Source of the DNA: Pythium myriotylum
Lineage: Eukaryota > Oomycota > Peronosporomycetes > Pythiales > Pythiaceae
DNA length: 64,000 bases
NCBI GenBank assembly: GCA_023091665.1
Contig: JALJCQ010000009.1
Coordinates: forward strand, 806,001 to 870,000
Direction: 5' to 3'
Below are positions 1-11,760 of the stretch, in pieces. Each line of letters starts with the position of its first letter. The first letter of the stretch is position 1. The translations under genes were made by a program, and so were the position numbers. A model generated the notes under the pieces. That model had not been told where the DNA came from and ran no database searches. It worked only from the letters and a program-made list of their open reading frames with translations.

Positions 1-383
1 AATTAGCCTGACGGATCGATTGAAGTGAGGTGCATACGAGCTAATAACCAAATTGACCGAATCCACCTAGCTTGGCCTAGCTACTCTGTCTCGTGAGGAG
101 CTCCGGTCATGCAATGGCGGGAACATCCGAGAGAGCGACGATGCTCGGCGTCCCCACCGACGCGTCTCGCCTGACGCGCGTCGCGAGGTTTCTCTCTCTG
201 TGGCCGCGGCGGTTTCTCTCCTTCGCGTGCCGTTGATGCGCGAGCGCGCGAAAAATAGCGTCGGAGGTTTCCCCTTTCACGTGTCTCGCCTGCCGTTGGC
301 GGCGCGCATCTGTGACGTGGTTCTCTTCTAGCCGATCCCCTCAAGAGCGCTTGGGGCGTCCATAGCTCTTACTCCAAGTAGCC
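1..383. other. Upstream region of the first gene
   Basis: No gene is recognised here. The minus strand stays open from 81 to 344, but the peptide is arginine-rich and resembles no family I know, so I treat it as a composition artefact. The segment presumably holds the promoter of the gene starting at 384. Confidence 0.4.
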
Positions 384-3300
384 ATGGTGAACGAGGCCGC
401 GCGAACGGTCGCGGAAGCGACGACGTCGACGCGCGACGATGCAGCCGCCGCAGCGCAGCGGCAGTACGAGAACGTCATGCGCGGCTCGCACGCGTTCTAC
501 AAGCGCCGCGACCTCGCTTCTTATGACGAAGCGCCACTGTATTTCGCGTGGGAACGATTGTACTCGGCCGCCAATGCAAAGCTCAGCGTCGACTGGCTCG
601 ACGAAACCTACGACGACTTTGTGCAGCGCAAGCATCTCCGTGTATCGCCACGCCGAGGACTGTCCCCGTCTTTCGTAGAGAGACAGCTACAGCGTGAGTC
701 GGCTCGAGCGTCGTCATTCCTCCGGATGTCGCTTTCTTCGAACGGATTGGCAGACCCGTACCTTCGTGCCTCTTCTCGAACGCGAGCTGTGCGAGCTACG
801 AAGCAGGCAATGATGAAAGAAAAGAAGATCAAGAAAATGAGCCGACGCACACGAGCGATCTTGCAGAAGATTGAGCGCGAGTTGCGAAATGGGAGTTTTG
901 AGTTGGAATCTCCGTCACGAGATGAGAGCCGTGTCCGGAAGAGCTCGGGGGACTCAATTGATGCATACCGTACTGCGACAAGCATTCATCCACTTCCGTC
1001 ATCCCATCGCTCGCGTCGAGATATTCTCGACGAAATCGGAGATAATGGAGGTCGAATGTATGCTGAGAAGGGAAGGCTCAACGGCGGTTTCGCGAGTAGT
1101 GGGAATCCAACTCGTATCAGAGCTTTCCACGAATCATCTTTAGTAGCCGACGATCCACTTCTTGAATTCAGTGATCTCTCCCCGATCAAGACGAAGCTGC
1201 CAAGCTGGCAGAGAGAGCGGGTCACGCAGAAGTCACTTGTTACCATCGATGATGTCCGAGACAATGGAAATCAGGGAAAACTGCACGGTCAAGACGACAA
1301 GGGTAAGCACAGCTCAGAACGCTCTGCTCACCGCTACGAGGGAATCAACAAAGATTACTTGAACACAACACTTGACACGTCCCTTTCAGGTGATGACGAC
1401 AGCGAATCTTCACAACTGCGTCACGGTGAAGAAACCGACAAGAAAGTACACGACCAAACACGAGAACATACACCTCCCACATTGATACCCCAAACCAGGC
1501 ATCAACAGCGACAATCCATAACATCGCAGCACAAAAAACGCGAAACCCATTCTACTTCTCAAAAAGAGAGCGTGGCCGGTGGGCGTGGTGGTGACGTGTA
1601 CGTGGAGGAAGAGGAAGAGGAAGGTTTCGACGGCGAGGAGGAGCTGGTGTCCGCAGGTCCGGACGTGTCTGTAGATCGGCGGTCGTCTCGAGGCGGCGTG
1701 CAAAGCAGTCGGCAGTCGATGTCTGCGGCGGCAGGTCGGCAGTCGATGTCGGGTTCTCATGCGCAGCAGCAGCATCAGCATCAGCAGCATCAGCAGATGT
1801 CGGAGTCATCTCGGAGGCAGAGCGTGGCCGGTGGGCGTGGTGGTGACGTGTACGTGGAGGAAGAGGAAGAGGAAGGTTTCGACGGCGAGGAGGAGCTGGT
1901 GTCCGCAGGTCCGGACGTGTCTGTAGATCGGCGGTCGTCTCGAGGCGGCGTGCAAAGCAGTCGGCAGTCGATGTCTGCGGCGGCAGGTCGGCAGTCGATG
2001 TCGGGTTCTCATGCGCAGCAGCAGCATCAGCATCAGCAGCATCAGCAGATGTCGGAGTCATCTCGGAGGCAGAGCGTGGCCGGTGGGCGTGGTGGTGACG
2101 TGTACGTGGAGGAAGAGGAAGAGGAAGGTTTCGACGGCGAGGAGGAGCTGGTGTCCGCAGGTCCGGACGTGTCTGTAGATCGGCGGTCGTCTCGAGGCGG
2201 CGTGCAAAGCAGTCGGCAGTCGATGTCTGCGGCGGAAGGTTGGAACTATCCTGTATTGTGGATTGGTCTGATTTGAGCAGATTTTGATGTGATGTATGCT
2301 TCAGGACGGGTGATGGAAAAACTATTTCGTACCTCGACGAGTGCGACTTCTATCTTGGATGGTAGTGTTGGGGAAGAAGATGGCAATCGACAATTTCGAA
2401 AGAAGAAGCTTGCTGCGGATGCTCTGTCTCCTCGGCATTCCCGGACAAACCGGACAAAGTTCGACAAACCTACATTGGATACGTTGGAAGAAATCGATAG
2501 CGAAGATGATAGCGCGCGAAGTGATCGCAGAATCGTGCATGGTGGGGTTGCTTTAGTGGATCACGACTGCCAGTCGAAGGTCGTGTCCCATGGCCCCACC
2601 ACGCATTCACCTGCTAAAAATTTCGCCAAGTTTTCCTCTCGCAGACCCATCGATCCTGACTCCGACAAAGTGGATTGGATCAAGGACGACCGAGTGAACG
2701 AGCAAGAAGTTTCACGCTATCGATGGAGCTCACAACAGAGTGAGATGTCTGTATCCCGACGTAAATCGCGCTCGAAGATTGAACATGGACAACAACAATC
2801 CCTGCAGGATATCGCTAGACCTAATTTGGACGAAGTCTCCTCTCTTTTTGCCGAGGGGATCTCCTCCTACGAGAGTAACGGGGATCGAACACGACCACCG
2901 GTCAGAGAGCGCACGAAGGGATCACTACGCATAGACCATATCAAGCCGGACGAGCATCACGTATGGCACGTACACAACAGATCAGACAAGATCATTGCTG
3001 AGCGAGGGACTCGCGGAATCGTCGTCATCCAAGAACCCGTGCAGAGTTCTCACCAGTCGCCGAGGGATTCCGTCACAACTATGTTCGCAGAAGGGGTTTC
3101 CTCGTTTGCAGTCGAGTCGAATGACGCCCAGATGCAGCAAGCCTTTGGTCGACGCGCACTTCAACATGCCGATTCGTCCCACCATCATCGAAGTAATAGA
3201 TTGAGTCACTCTAACCAGCCATTAGCGGAGTCACCACACAGCACCAAAGCTACGCACTCATCCGGAGCCTATCAACACGGAGGAAGTGACATCAAGACGA

Positions 3301-4142
3301 GACTGGCGATTGGAAGTCGATATTTAGCACATGTGGACGGTGATCTCACATTGAACAATTATGCATCAGATGAGCAAACTGAACTCCTCTCGGCTTCAGA
3401 ATCGAGTTCGCGAGGGTCCGTTGGAGATTTTAGTCCCCAACGAAGAAAGAATACAAGGGGTTCGAGGTCTGTCCGACGTGAGTATCGTCACCACTCGTCT
3501 CAACGTCTTGAGGAGCTCGAGGCATCTGAACGTACAAAGACAAGCAGGTCAAACCGAACTGAATATGTTGATCGGCATCGACATGCCCCGCACTCATCTC
3601 CCCTTCACCGTCGGAATGGCGATACCCGGGTGCATCCGGTATCATCGACAGGTGACCAGTCAAATCAGCATCAATCTCAACGACTGCAAACTTCATCTAT
3701 AGTTGATACCACCAAGCAGCAAGCGAGGCGACCTCACGAACGAATGCACCTCCCTGCTGCTCCACACCCCTCCATGTCTAGCTCTACTGGCCGCGCCTAT
3801 CAAAGGTTTCGTGCTACAAGGAACGAAGACAATATTGTGTGGCCGCCTGGGATGGAAGACGAAGCAAAACGTGTTCCAAAACTTGGTGGCAAGCACATTC
3901 ATCCGCTGGCACCACCTGGGATGGAACATTTTGTGACCGAAGAACAGCTGACAGAGTACTGGACGTGGCTGCATTGGTATTCTTGCTGGCAGTTGTATTA
4001 CTTGAAGGTGTCTCCATCCCCATCATTCGCACAACAAAAGAGGTCTGCACAGAAGAAAGAGGTCTCGAAAGTAACGGCAAGGCAAGCACAACGGCAGATC
4101 GGAGAAACATCAACAAGCGCGAGCTGGTATGTGCACTTGTAG
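384..4142 (+). CDS. Large low-complexity hypothetical protein with internal 84-residue tandem repeats
   Basis: I do not recognise this protein. I join two same-frame open stretches (384-2276 and 2289-4142) by an inferred 66-nt intron, 2239-2304. It removes the in-frame TGA at 2274-2276, keeps the frame (phase 1), and gives about 1230 residues. The first 80 or so residues look structured and are rich in aromatic and acidic residues (a YDEAPLYFAWERLY segment). Most of the middle is Ser/Arg/His-rich and probably disordered, with three repeats at residues about 396-618 (acidic VYVEEEEEEG segment, then Gln/His-rich). The C-terminal part has a PPGMEDEAKR / PPGMEHFVTEEQ pair followed by a Trp/Tyr-rich segment (YWTWLHWYSCWQLYYL). 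No membrane helix or catalytic motif is evident. The donor (GTTGGA) is weak, so a true stop or stop-codon readthrough remains possible. Confidence 0.6.
1569..2237 (+). repeat. 252-bp in-frame tandem repeat, about 2.7 copies
   Basis: The unit starts at 1569, 1821 and 2073, giving a period of exactly 252 bp (84 codons). Copies one and two look identical by eye, and copy three is truncated where the inferred intron begins. Each unit encodes a Gly-rich start, a run of six Glu, and a Ser/Arg-rich part; a Gln/His run (CAG/CAT codons) closes the two complete units. Near-identity of the copies points to recent expansion or homogenisation. Confidence 0.95.
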
Positions 4143-4666
4143 GACATGAAGGTCAGACGATAGCTCTCGACTTCAAGACTACAACACGGAACAGACGAAC
4201 GGCACCATGGCCATTAAGTTTTGAAGCAGAAACAAAGGTACTGGGTCGGCACGAGAATCATCGCGATATTGTGGTAATGTTGTTAAATTTGGTGGATTTT
4301 ATGCTCTCAAGCAAGATCAAAGCGAGATCCCAAATAGTGTGACTGTCCAAATAATTAATTTGCGTGGACCCAACAAGTCGTGTGAAACAATCGCCAGGTA
4401 CTGCACAGCTCTCTTGCGACATTGCTCTCATGCAATATCTATTCTTGCCGGGAACGGACCTTGGGGAGTCTTCTCAAAAAGACTCCCCCATTCTCTCAAA
4501 CCAAGTGGAGTCTTATCAGACAGGCGGCCGCTCAGGGCAAGTGTATTTTAGGAGAAGGGTCAGGGACACTCAGGGGTCCTGCTTTCACGATTATGTTCGC
4601 AGCAGTTTTGAAACCTCGAGTCATCGTGAGTTGTGCAACCCGACGCGAGAGCTTCCGTACTCGGCA
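4143..4666. other. Intergenic region upstream of the K+ channel gene
   Basis: The channel frame is open upstream of 4667 without adding a recognisable domain, and an in-frame ATG also occurs near 4430. The true start or a 5' exon could therefore lie here. No other feature seen. Confidence 0.4.
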
Positions 4667-7600
4667 ATGTTGGGAGTCGATGGCGGCGTCCGTGACGCAG
4701 TGGCAAGCTACTCACCATCGTCCATGTCAAACGGTATCACGCTTGCTCCTATTCTTGAGACCGACGACATCGCAATCGAGGCTGGGGACCACCATCGGTC
4801 ATCGACTGATGTGGTTGAGCCCAACAATGCTGTGGCTGCGATCGGCGAAGGAGAAGCTCTCGGAACCACTCCATCCATCGCAAAAAGTCGCCGCCCAAGT
4901 TTGTTGGTGTCGACCATCGAGTCGACCATTGAGTCGACACGGCGTTCAATCAGCCAGCGCTCTAAAGGCCTCACATGGAGAGCGTTTATCGGTTGGCTGC
5001 GTAGCATTGGGCTAAAGCATGCAAAGACCCCTCCAGAGGCAATTCGAGACATGCAGCCTCGTGCGCGGACCCATTTCTACCTATCCCAGCCTGAAGAATC
5101 TCAGCTCGGATGGATAATTCATCACGTCTTGCTGGTAATCTTGATCGTGAATATGGCTATCATGGCCACCGAAACTCTGGACGGACCACGTTATGGCAGC
5201 TCGAGCCCAGCATACCCGTACTTACCGAGTGACGGGGTGTATCTAGCAGCTGAGAACGGCTTCACGATCATCTACTTCGTTGATTTCTGGGCTCGGGCGG
5301 CCACGGCGTCGAATCAAAAAGTGTTTTGGAAGCAAAAGCTGACATGGGTCAAGGTCGTCGCATGGCTACCGGCAATCATCTACCAAGGTGTACGCATGAT
5401 GAACAAAAATGACCCCTCGTTCAATTCCATTAAAACTCGCGGTACCATTAACTACTTACGTCTGGCGCGGTTGCTTCGGATCATCGCAATGACTCGCGTC
5501 TACGTTGGCTCCAAGGTCATGTTCAGTGCAATCAAAGAGTCGATAGCCCCATTGAAAATTACGGCAAGTGGACAAGCATTATCTTGTATTTGGCAAGATC
5601 AGCAGCTAACGTCCGTATTGCTATGTGTAGGTGTTCTTCCTGATCACAGTCGTCATGGTATTCGCAACAGCAATATTCTATGCAGAACCCTGCTACGATC
5701 TGAAAACGTGTACTTTCACGGACATCTTCAACGCTGGATATTTTGTCATGGTCACGTACGTATCTCTAGTCCTCATCCGACAATATCGCCCACTTATCAC
5801 TGTTGTATCACAGCGTCGCAACAGTAGGCTATGGAAGCCAAGTGCCGTCCCTCTACAATCCTGGGTCTCTCATTCTCACCACAATTGTGATGATTTTCGG
5901 CTCCCTCTATCTGGCAATGCCGTTGGCAATTATTGGTATTCGATACGACACAGCGTGGCGTGAGTATGAGCGGAAACGACTCCACGCGTCTCAAACCAAA
6001 GAACTGTCAGCGTCGATGGGAATATTTGCGCGAACAACACCAAAACCTCAGAGCACCATCAGCGCTCTACAGGTCAAGGAATCAGCACGACATCAGCTTG
6101 ATGAGACCCTTCAGCCTCTGGAGAGCCGCAAAGTCTACACTCTGGGTTACCTCATTTGTGATCGATTTTACGACATTTCACACAAGTTTGGGGATATCAA
6201 CGCACTAGTCACATCAATTGTCGATGAAACTGCTCAACAAGACTCATCTGCTTTCCCTCGCTGGTCGCTCACACCTCCGAGTCCGAAGGCGTCGTCATTT
6301 TCCGAGGAAAAATCCGAAACAGCTCAACTCCAACGAGTAAAAGCTCGTAACGAGGCGACGGTTAAGGTATTGGAGTGCGTGACTGCGCTTCTGAGAGTGC
6401 ACAAGAAGATTTGCTCTGAGATTCGCGGTCTGCTCCCTGGAAATGAACACACAAAGTCTGCCAACAATATTCCTCGGTCGTCCAGTGGGACGTTGTCGAT
6501 GACGAAGCGGGATGGAAGCTTTAGCAAGACCGCCACAATCGCAACAGGTATGTTCGGGCGAGCCCGTCGGGCTTTGAGCACTGCTGGAAAGCTTCGCAGC
6601 CAGCGTGTCATTCATCAAGGCCCACCTACGTGGCGATCCAAGACTTGGGACGTCCTCGAGCACATTGACACATCCCGCCGTGCGAGGATCGTCAATCGCT
6701 TTCGCCTCTACCTGGTTATATTGAGTATTGCTCTGTTCTACGCTCAAACCACACCCGAGCTGCAGGCGACTGGCATCAAGACACACTTGTGTAGTCGATC
6801 TCTCGCCGACTTCTGCCACAAATCATCACAAGGTTTTAGCGATCAGCCGGGGTGCCATGTCCTCGATAACACCGGTAGGGCATCATCCATTCCCGTCGAT
6901 TTCTATTGCGACGAGAAATCGACAGATCCTGCTTGCTACATGAATGGCTTCAACTACGGCTCGGACAACTTCCCGACAACATGTGCTCAGGCGTTTGGGC
7001 GTAAAGGCATCCAGCGCATCTGCAACAATCGCTTGTGCAAACCGCCCGTGACGTTGTGGGTCGACATGGAGAAGAAATGGATTGGTTTCGAGTTCTTCTT
7101 TGGGATCCTATTCACCATTGAGATGGTCACCCGAGTCGTTGTTCACCCAGATCCAAAAAATGTCTACCGTGATCTGACATTCCTCGTAGACATCACTGCG
7201 TTGTTTCCCTTCTACGTTGAATTAGGAGAGATTATCAGCGGCACGATGCCTGTTTACTCGGTGGTACCGACTGCCCCGTCGTTCTTCGCTGTGATTCGAG
7301 TGCTCAAGACGTTTCGAGTATTAAAGCTCGGACCCCATATCAGCGGTTCGGAAGTGCTTGCGCGTACGGCTTACCTGGTATACAAACGGCTCATGATTCC
7401 CGTGCGTAGCCTTCTCGAATATCCCTTCGCTATGATCTAATGTGCGTCTTTCCATAGGTCTTCTTCCTATTTATCGGCTCAGTGATCTGCGGCGCAATCT
7501 TCTATGAGCTCGAGCGAGGCACTGAATGCTTCGTGGGGAAGCCATGCATTTGGTGGAAGAAAGAACTACTTACTCCTGCTATCGTAAAGAATCAACCACA

Positions 7601-8558
7601 AGGAAAACGGTTGATGGTGCAAAACGAGCGTCTCTCGCTCATCACTGACATGTTGCGCTCAACGTGGTTCTCAATCGTGACGATTACGACGGTTGGATAC
7701 GGTGATCTCAAGCCGCGCACACCGCTTGGCCGCTTCTTTGACATTTTGACGATGATCATGTCGGCCTGTTACACTGCGATGCCTCTTACACTTGTTGGAG
7801 GGCAGTTTTATGTCTGCTACGAGATTTATCTCAGAGACAAGAGGCGCAAAAAGACCACAAACACTACTGTTGAGCCGAAGCTCAGGGAAGCAAATGCTCA
7901 CGAAGGACAGAATCTGGATGCAGAAGCCGCTGAGCCAGCTAAAGTCGGCGACAGCCGAGAACCTTCATCCATTTCGCTCGCTGGATTATCGAATGAGCCT
8001 GTGATTCCCGGCCTGAATGCTCCGATAGTATCTCCTGCTCAACTCCCACCATCTGGTCCAGTACTTGCGATACGACGCGATGTAGCAAGATCTAGTAGCT
8101 CGACAGAACCCAAACGGCCAGCCATTTCCAGCGTTGAGCTGCAGATCCTTAACCAGTTTATCCTGTTGAACAAGGTTTTGAGTGCAGTAATTGAGGACCT
8201 GAGCCACCTCAACAAGATAGGATCTCAGCGCGTCGCAACGAAAAAAGATAAGGCGGACGAAATCGCTAGCCTGCGCGAAAAAGAGGCTGAGATCGAGTCC
8301 AAGATCAGCGAGAATATGGTCTTCTGTGATGTAAGCTGCCCTGGGATAATTTCTTCTGATCACTTCCACTGTCTCACAAACATTCCTATGCTGTAGACTG
8401 TCTTCCTCAACTTTGCCCCGGTGATCGAAAAAATTCTTGGTTTTCAAGAGTCTCGGGCATCTCAGGAAGCATTACCTATGCCTTCGATTCTCCACACGGC
8501 GGCTTCCTCATTCACTGTCGGCACCCCAACTGACCCGACCGCTCCTCTTAGGTATTAA
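4667..8558 (+). CDS. Tandem two-domain voltage-gated K+ channel (12 TM, two pores)
   Basis: Predicted plasma- or endomembrane K+ channel. Five exons are joined by introns 5564-5630 (GC-AG), 5756-5813, 7402-7457 and 8331-8396, giving about 1214 residues. Domain 1 has S1-S3 at roughly 146-245, an Arg-bearing S4 near 263-285 (RLARLLRIIAMTR), and a TVGYG filter near 344-348. A linker of about 250 residues leads to domain 2, with S1 near 637-652, a loop of about 110 residues holding eight Cys, S4 near 834-847 (RVLKTFRVLK), and a second filter, TVGYGD, near 947-952. The C-terminal tail ends in a short coiled coil. Both filters are canonical for K+ selectivity, and the two phase-0 introns immediately before VFFL of S5 occupy the same place in each domain. 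Two such subunits would form a four-domain pore. The start at 4667 is the most downstream reasonable choice; a longer N-terminus is possible. The stop lies 38 bp from the stop of the convergent GMC gene. Confidence 0.85.
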
Positions 8559-8596
8559 TCTCGATCAACGGTGATTAGATGTATTTAGCATGAACT

Positions 8597-10830
8597 TTAG
8601 CGTTGCTCCTCTTCTCGGATGAGCTGAACCGCGTGTGAGGCCACCATGAGCACGGACGAATGCACGTTGCCGTTAGGGATCTTCGGGATGACCGACGCGT
8701 CAGCTACGCGTAAGTTGCGCACACCAAAAACTCGCAAATGACTGTCCACCACGCCGGTTTCGTCGTTGTGGCCCATAGCAGCGCTTCCGACCCAATGCGA
8801 ATTACGGAAGACAGCTGAAGGGACCCACTTGAGGAGGTCTGCAAGAATTCAATTAATTAACAACAAAGCCGAACATGGTCGAAGAACGATGGACCTACCA
8901 TCTTCGGATACGACGGAGCTCCCTGGCCAAATTTCTCGGCCCACGACACCTTTACGAGCTAACACCATGGAAGAATAGACACACTCGAATCATGGCCCTC
9001 CATAAGCAAATCGATAGCGCTATGTACATACCTAGCGCCGCGGTGATTTCGCGGACGACACCAACCCCCCAAGCAAGCTTGCGCACATCGTCCGGACGCA
9101 AATGCTCGGCTTCCTGATCGGGCACTTCGGATATAACTCGCGGCGTGATGTCATCGGTGCCGTTTACATTGGTGAGGACGATGCGGTTCCGCGCGGACGG
9201 ATCCAGTAGTGCGACAGTGATGAGAATCTGAGGATCATGATTGAGCTGCGACGAGTTCGAAACGTGCGGCTCCGACTTTCGGGGGAAGAACGTGAGCTGA
9301 ATGTCAGGGATGGTCGCGCCAGGAGACGTTAGAAAGGCACCGGCACTGATGCCCGCCGAGCCCATCATGCCGTAGCTGGATGCATTTGCCGCTGGGTCCT
9401 GCGTGGCCTTGAGGTACATGTCCATCGCAGATTCCAAGTCGATCGACTTGACTGCCTCGGGACTCTCGAACGTCATTGCGAGCACCGGGTGATCCTGCAG
9501 GTTCATGCCGACTCGAGCCAAGTGTTTCTTCACTGGGATACCGAGCTGTGCGAGGTCCTCACGGTGGCCCAGTCCCGAGAGTAGCAGCAGCTTGGGGGTG
9601 TTAATGGCTCCAGCCGTGATGATCACTTGGCCAGTCTTGGTGAGCTTGAGTGTCTGCTGTGAACCCTCAGCGTTCACAATCTCGACACCCGTGGCTGCAA
9701 GGTCATCGTTAAGAATCACTCTCTACATAGTACACATAATCAGACAAGACGCGTAAAACTTCGTATTCATGAATGCCTGCGGACCTTGACATGGGTTTTG
9801 AGCTGGAGCTTGAAATTCTCTCGCTTGGCCTTGAGGATCGGCCCCAGGAATCGCCGCGCCGCACTCTCGCGGATGCCGCCGCGCGTGTTGAAGTGGTAAA
9901 AGCCTGCACCGTGGCGACCGCTTGGCGCGTTGAAGTCGACAGTGCGCGGCAGACCAGCGTCTTCGCAGGCCTGGACGAAGGCCTCGGAGAGCGGGTCAGG
10001 TGGTGGCGGTGGACTCGTCCGCACCGAGCCCCTCGTGCCGTGGTACGAGACGTTGGGACCGTCGAAGCTCTCCATGCGCATGTAGATCTCGAGCGCCTTC
10101 TCCCACGTCCACTCGGGCATGTTCCAACGCGAGAGGTCAGACGGCAAAGCACGCACTGAGCAAAGAATCCTTTAGCGAGCAATGGGATGAACCTTCCCCA
10201 CGTGCCTACATACCATAGAGCATGGCATTGTGGATCCCGCAGCCGCCGAGCGCCTTGGCCACGTTCACATCCGGGTAATCCCAGTGCAACGACGGCGTGT
10301 TCGCCACGCTTGTCCAGTAGAACGGCACGTCGAACGGCGTGAGGTTGGCCGTGTTGGCCGTCGCATTGATCCGGTGCTACCACATCCACCATCATCACTC
10401 CCAACCTCCTTCTCCTTCTCCTCCACCGACACGCGCATACATACCGTGCCTCCGAGCTCGACCTGGGACGCGTCTCCGGCCTCGATGAGCAGCACGCGGC
10501 GCCACGGGTCGTCCGAGAGCAGCTTGGCCACCACGGAGCCGGCGGGGCCTCCGCCGACCACGATCACGTCAAACTAAACCTCGCAATTTAGAGATCACCA
10601 CCACCACGCAAAGCTTCTTCTTGACGCACCTCTGTCAGGTCGTCGGCGAGCGCGGCGGCCGGCGCAGGCGCCGACGTCTCGCGGCGCAAGGCGAAGACGG
10701 CGGCGACCAGAAGCGCCGCGCCTGCGAACGCCGCGAGCGCCGTGCGGTTGGCGCGCAGGCGGTCGAGCCAGCGAGCGGCGCCGCGCGTGCGGCTCAGCAG
10801 CGGCGAGCGCTCGGTCGCCGGTCGTTGCAT
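8597..10830 (-). CDS. GMC-family FAD oxidoreductase with N-terminal membrane anchor
   Basis: Glucose-methanol-choline oxidoreductase, which oxidises an alcohol with FAD; the substrate cannot be told. Seven exons are joined by introns 8839-8898, 8959-9031, 9723-9784, 10156-10213, 10377-10444 and 10574-10629, all frame-consistent, giving 618 residues. Residues about 34-52 form a hydrophobic anchor just after the N-terminus. The Rossmann motif VIVVGGGPAG follows at about 70-79, then GGCGIHNAM, the family signature around ITAGAINTPKLLLLSG, and NLQDHP. The C-terminus carries the family block with candidate catalytic His (SHWVGSAAMG) and Asn (PNGNVHSSV). A 60-nt exon (8899-8958) is needed to link the last parts. 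The 9784 donor reads GTCCGC, which is unusual. It is divergent from the hydrolase gene at 11761. Confidence 0.87.
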
Positions 10831-11760
10831 GGCGAGTGGCTGGCAGAGGATCAGGGAGGAAGAGGTTCCACGGATTATGGTCGGGACCCGGCCATTGGTG
10901 CTTGGGATGAGCCGATCTTCGAACTGGCCGGGAAAGAGCTGTCCAGAACCGGTGTGGACCACACGAAATAATCGGATAGAAGAGGGAAAGTAGCTGGAAT
11001 CGGAGGGGAGCATGTGACGTGCGGCCGTGATGTCATGGAGGAGATGAGTTGAGATTCGTCCATCAGATTCTTCGTGTCGAGACCCCGTGGAGACGGCCCG
11101 AGTGAAGAAGTATTAGTGGTCTCGCTTGAGTGGATATCACTTGTGGTATTACAACGTCCAATGGTGGGAGGTGGGGGCGTCGAGGTCGATGGGGAAGGTT
11201 TGGTCGGGGGCTTGGTCTCGCTGAGACACGCTTCCCCACGCAATCCGAGAGGAAGCCGGTCATCTTCAACTCGTGGACACTCGGCCAGTTGAAGGCCGTG
11301 GATGGCATCCAGTCACGAGGCGCCGGGCTCAGCGGATCTGCCACGGTGTTTACAATTGACTTGAAATACTACACAATAGATCTCATTAGATCTACTAGGG
11401 ATTAGGAGCCCACGGGCGAGTCGTGTCGGGTTGCATCGGTCGACTCGCTTTTATCCCGTCGATCGTGATGAGTGTTCCGGGTGCGAACGACTCGTTTGGC
11501 ATCCGGCAGACTCAACCAGATCCAAAGCGAACCCGACGAGCTTCCTTCGCCTCGGGCGTTCCCCGACTGGGACATGTTGAAGTCACCTGTACCGTGGTTT
11601 CTTTGACATAAGACACAACTTTCCTCCAATCACAACGCGTTTTACTGAACACAGACACCTTTCAACCAATCAAGATCGAGTGAGCCTTCGTCAGCACGCC
11701 CATCACCAACCGTCACCCGACTTATTGAGCAGCTCCAGGCCACTTCCTTCCTCGCTCGCC
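10831..11760. other. Divergent promoter region between GMC and hydrolase genes
   Basis: About 930 bp separate two divergently transcribed genes. No coding segment is recognised. A GTCACCCGACTTATT segment near 11710-11724 faintly resembles an initiator for the plus-strand gene. Confidence 0.4.

Noticed and set aside
2276..2289. Programmed stop-codon readthrough between the two halves of the first gene
   Set aside because: A frame-preserving intron explains the stop more simply; kept only as an alternative.
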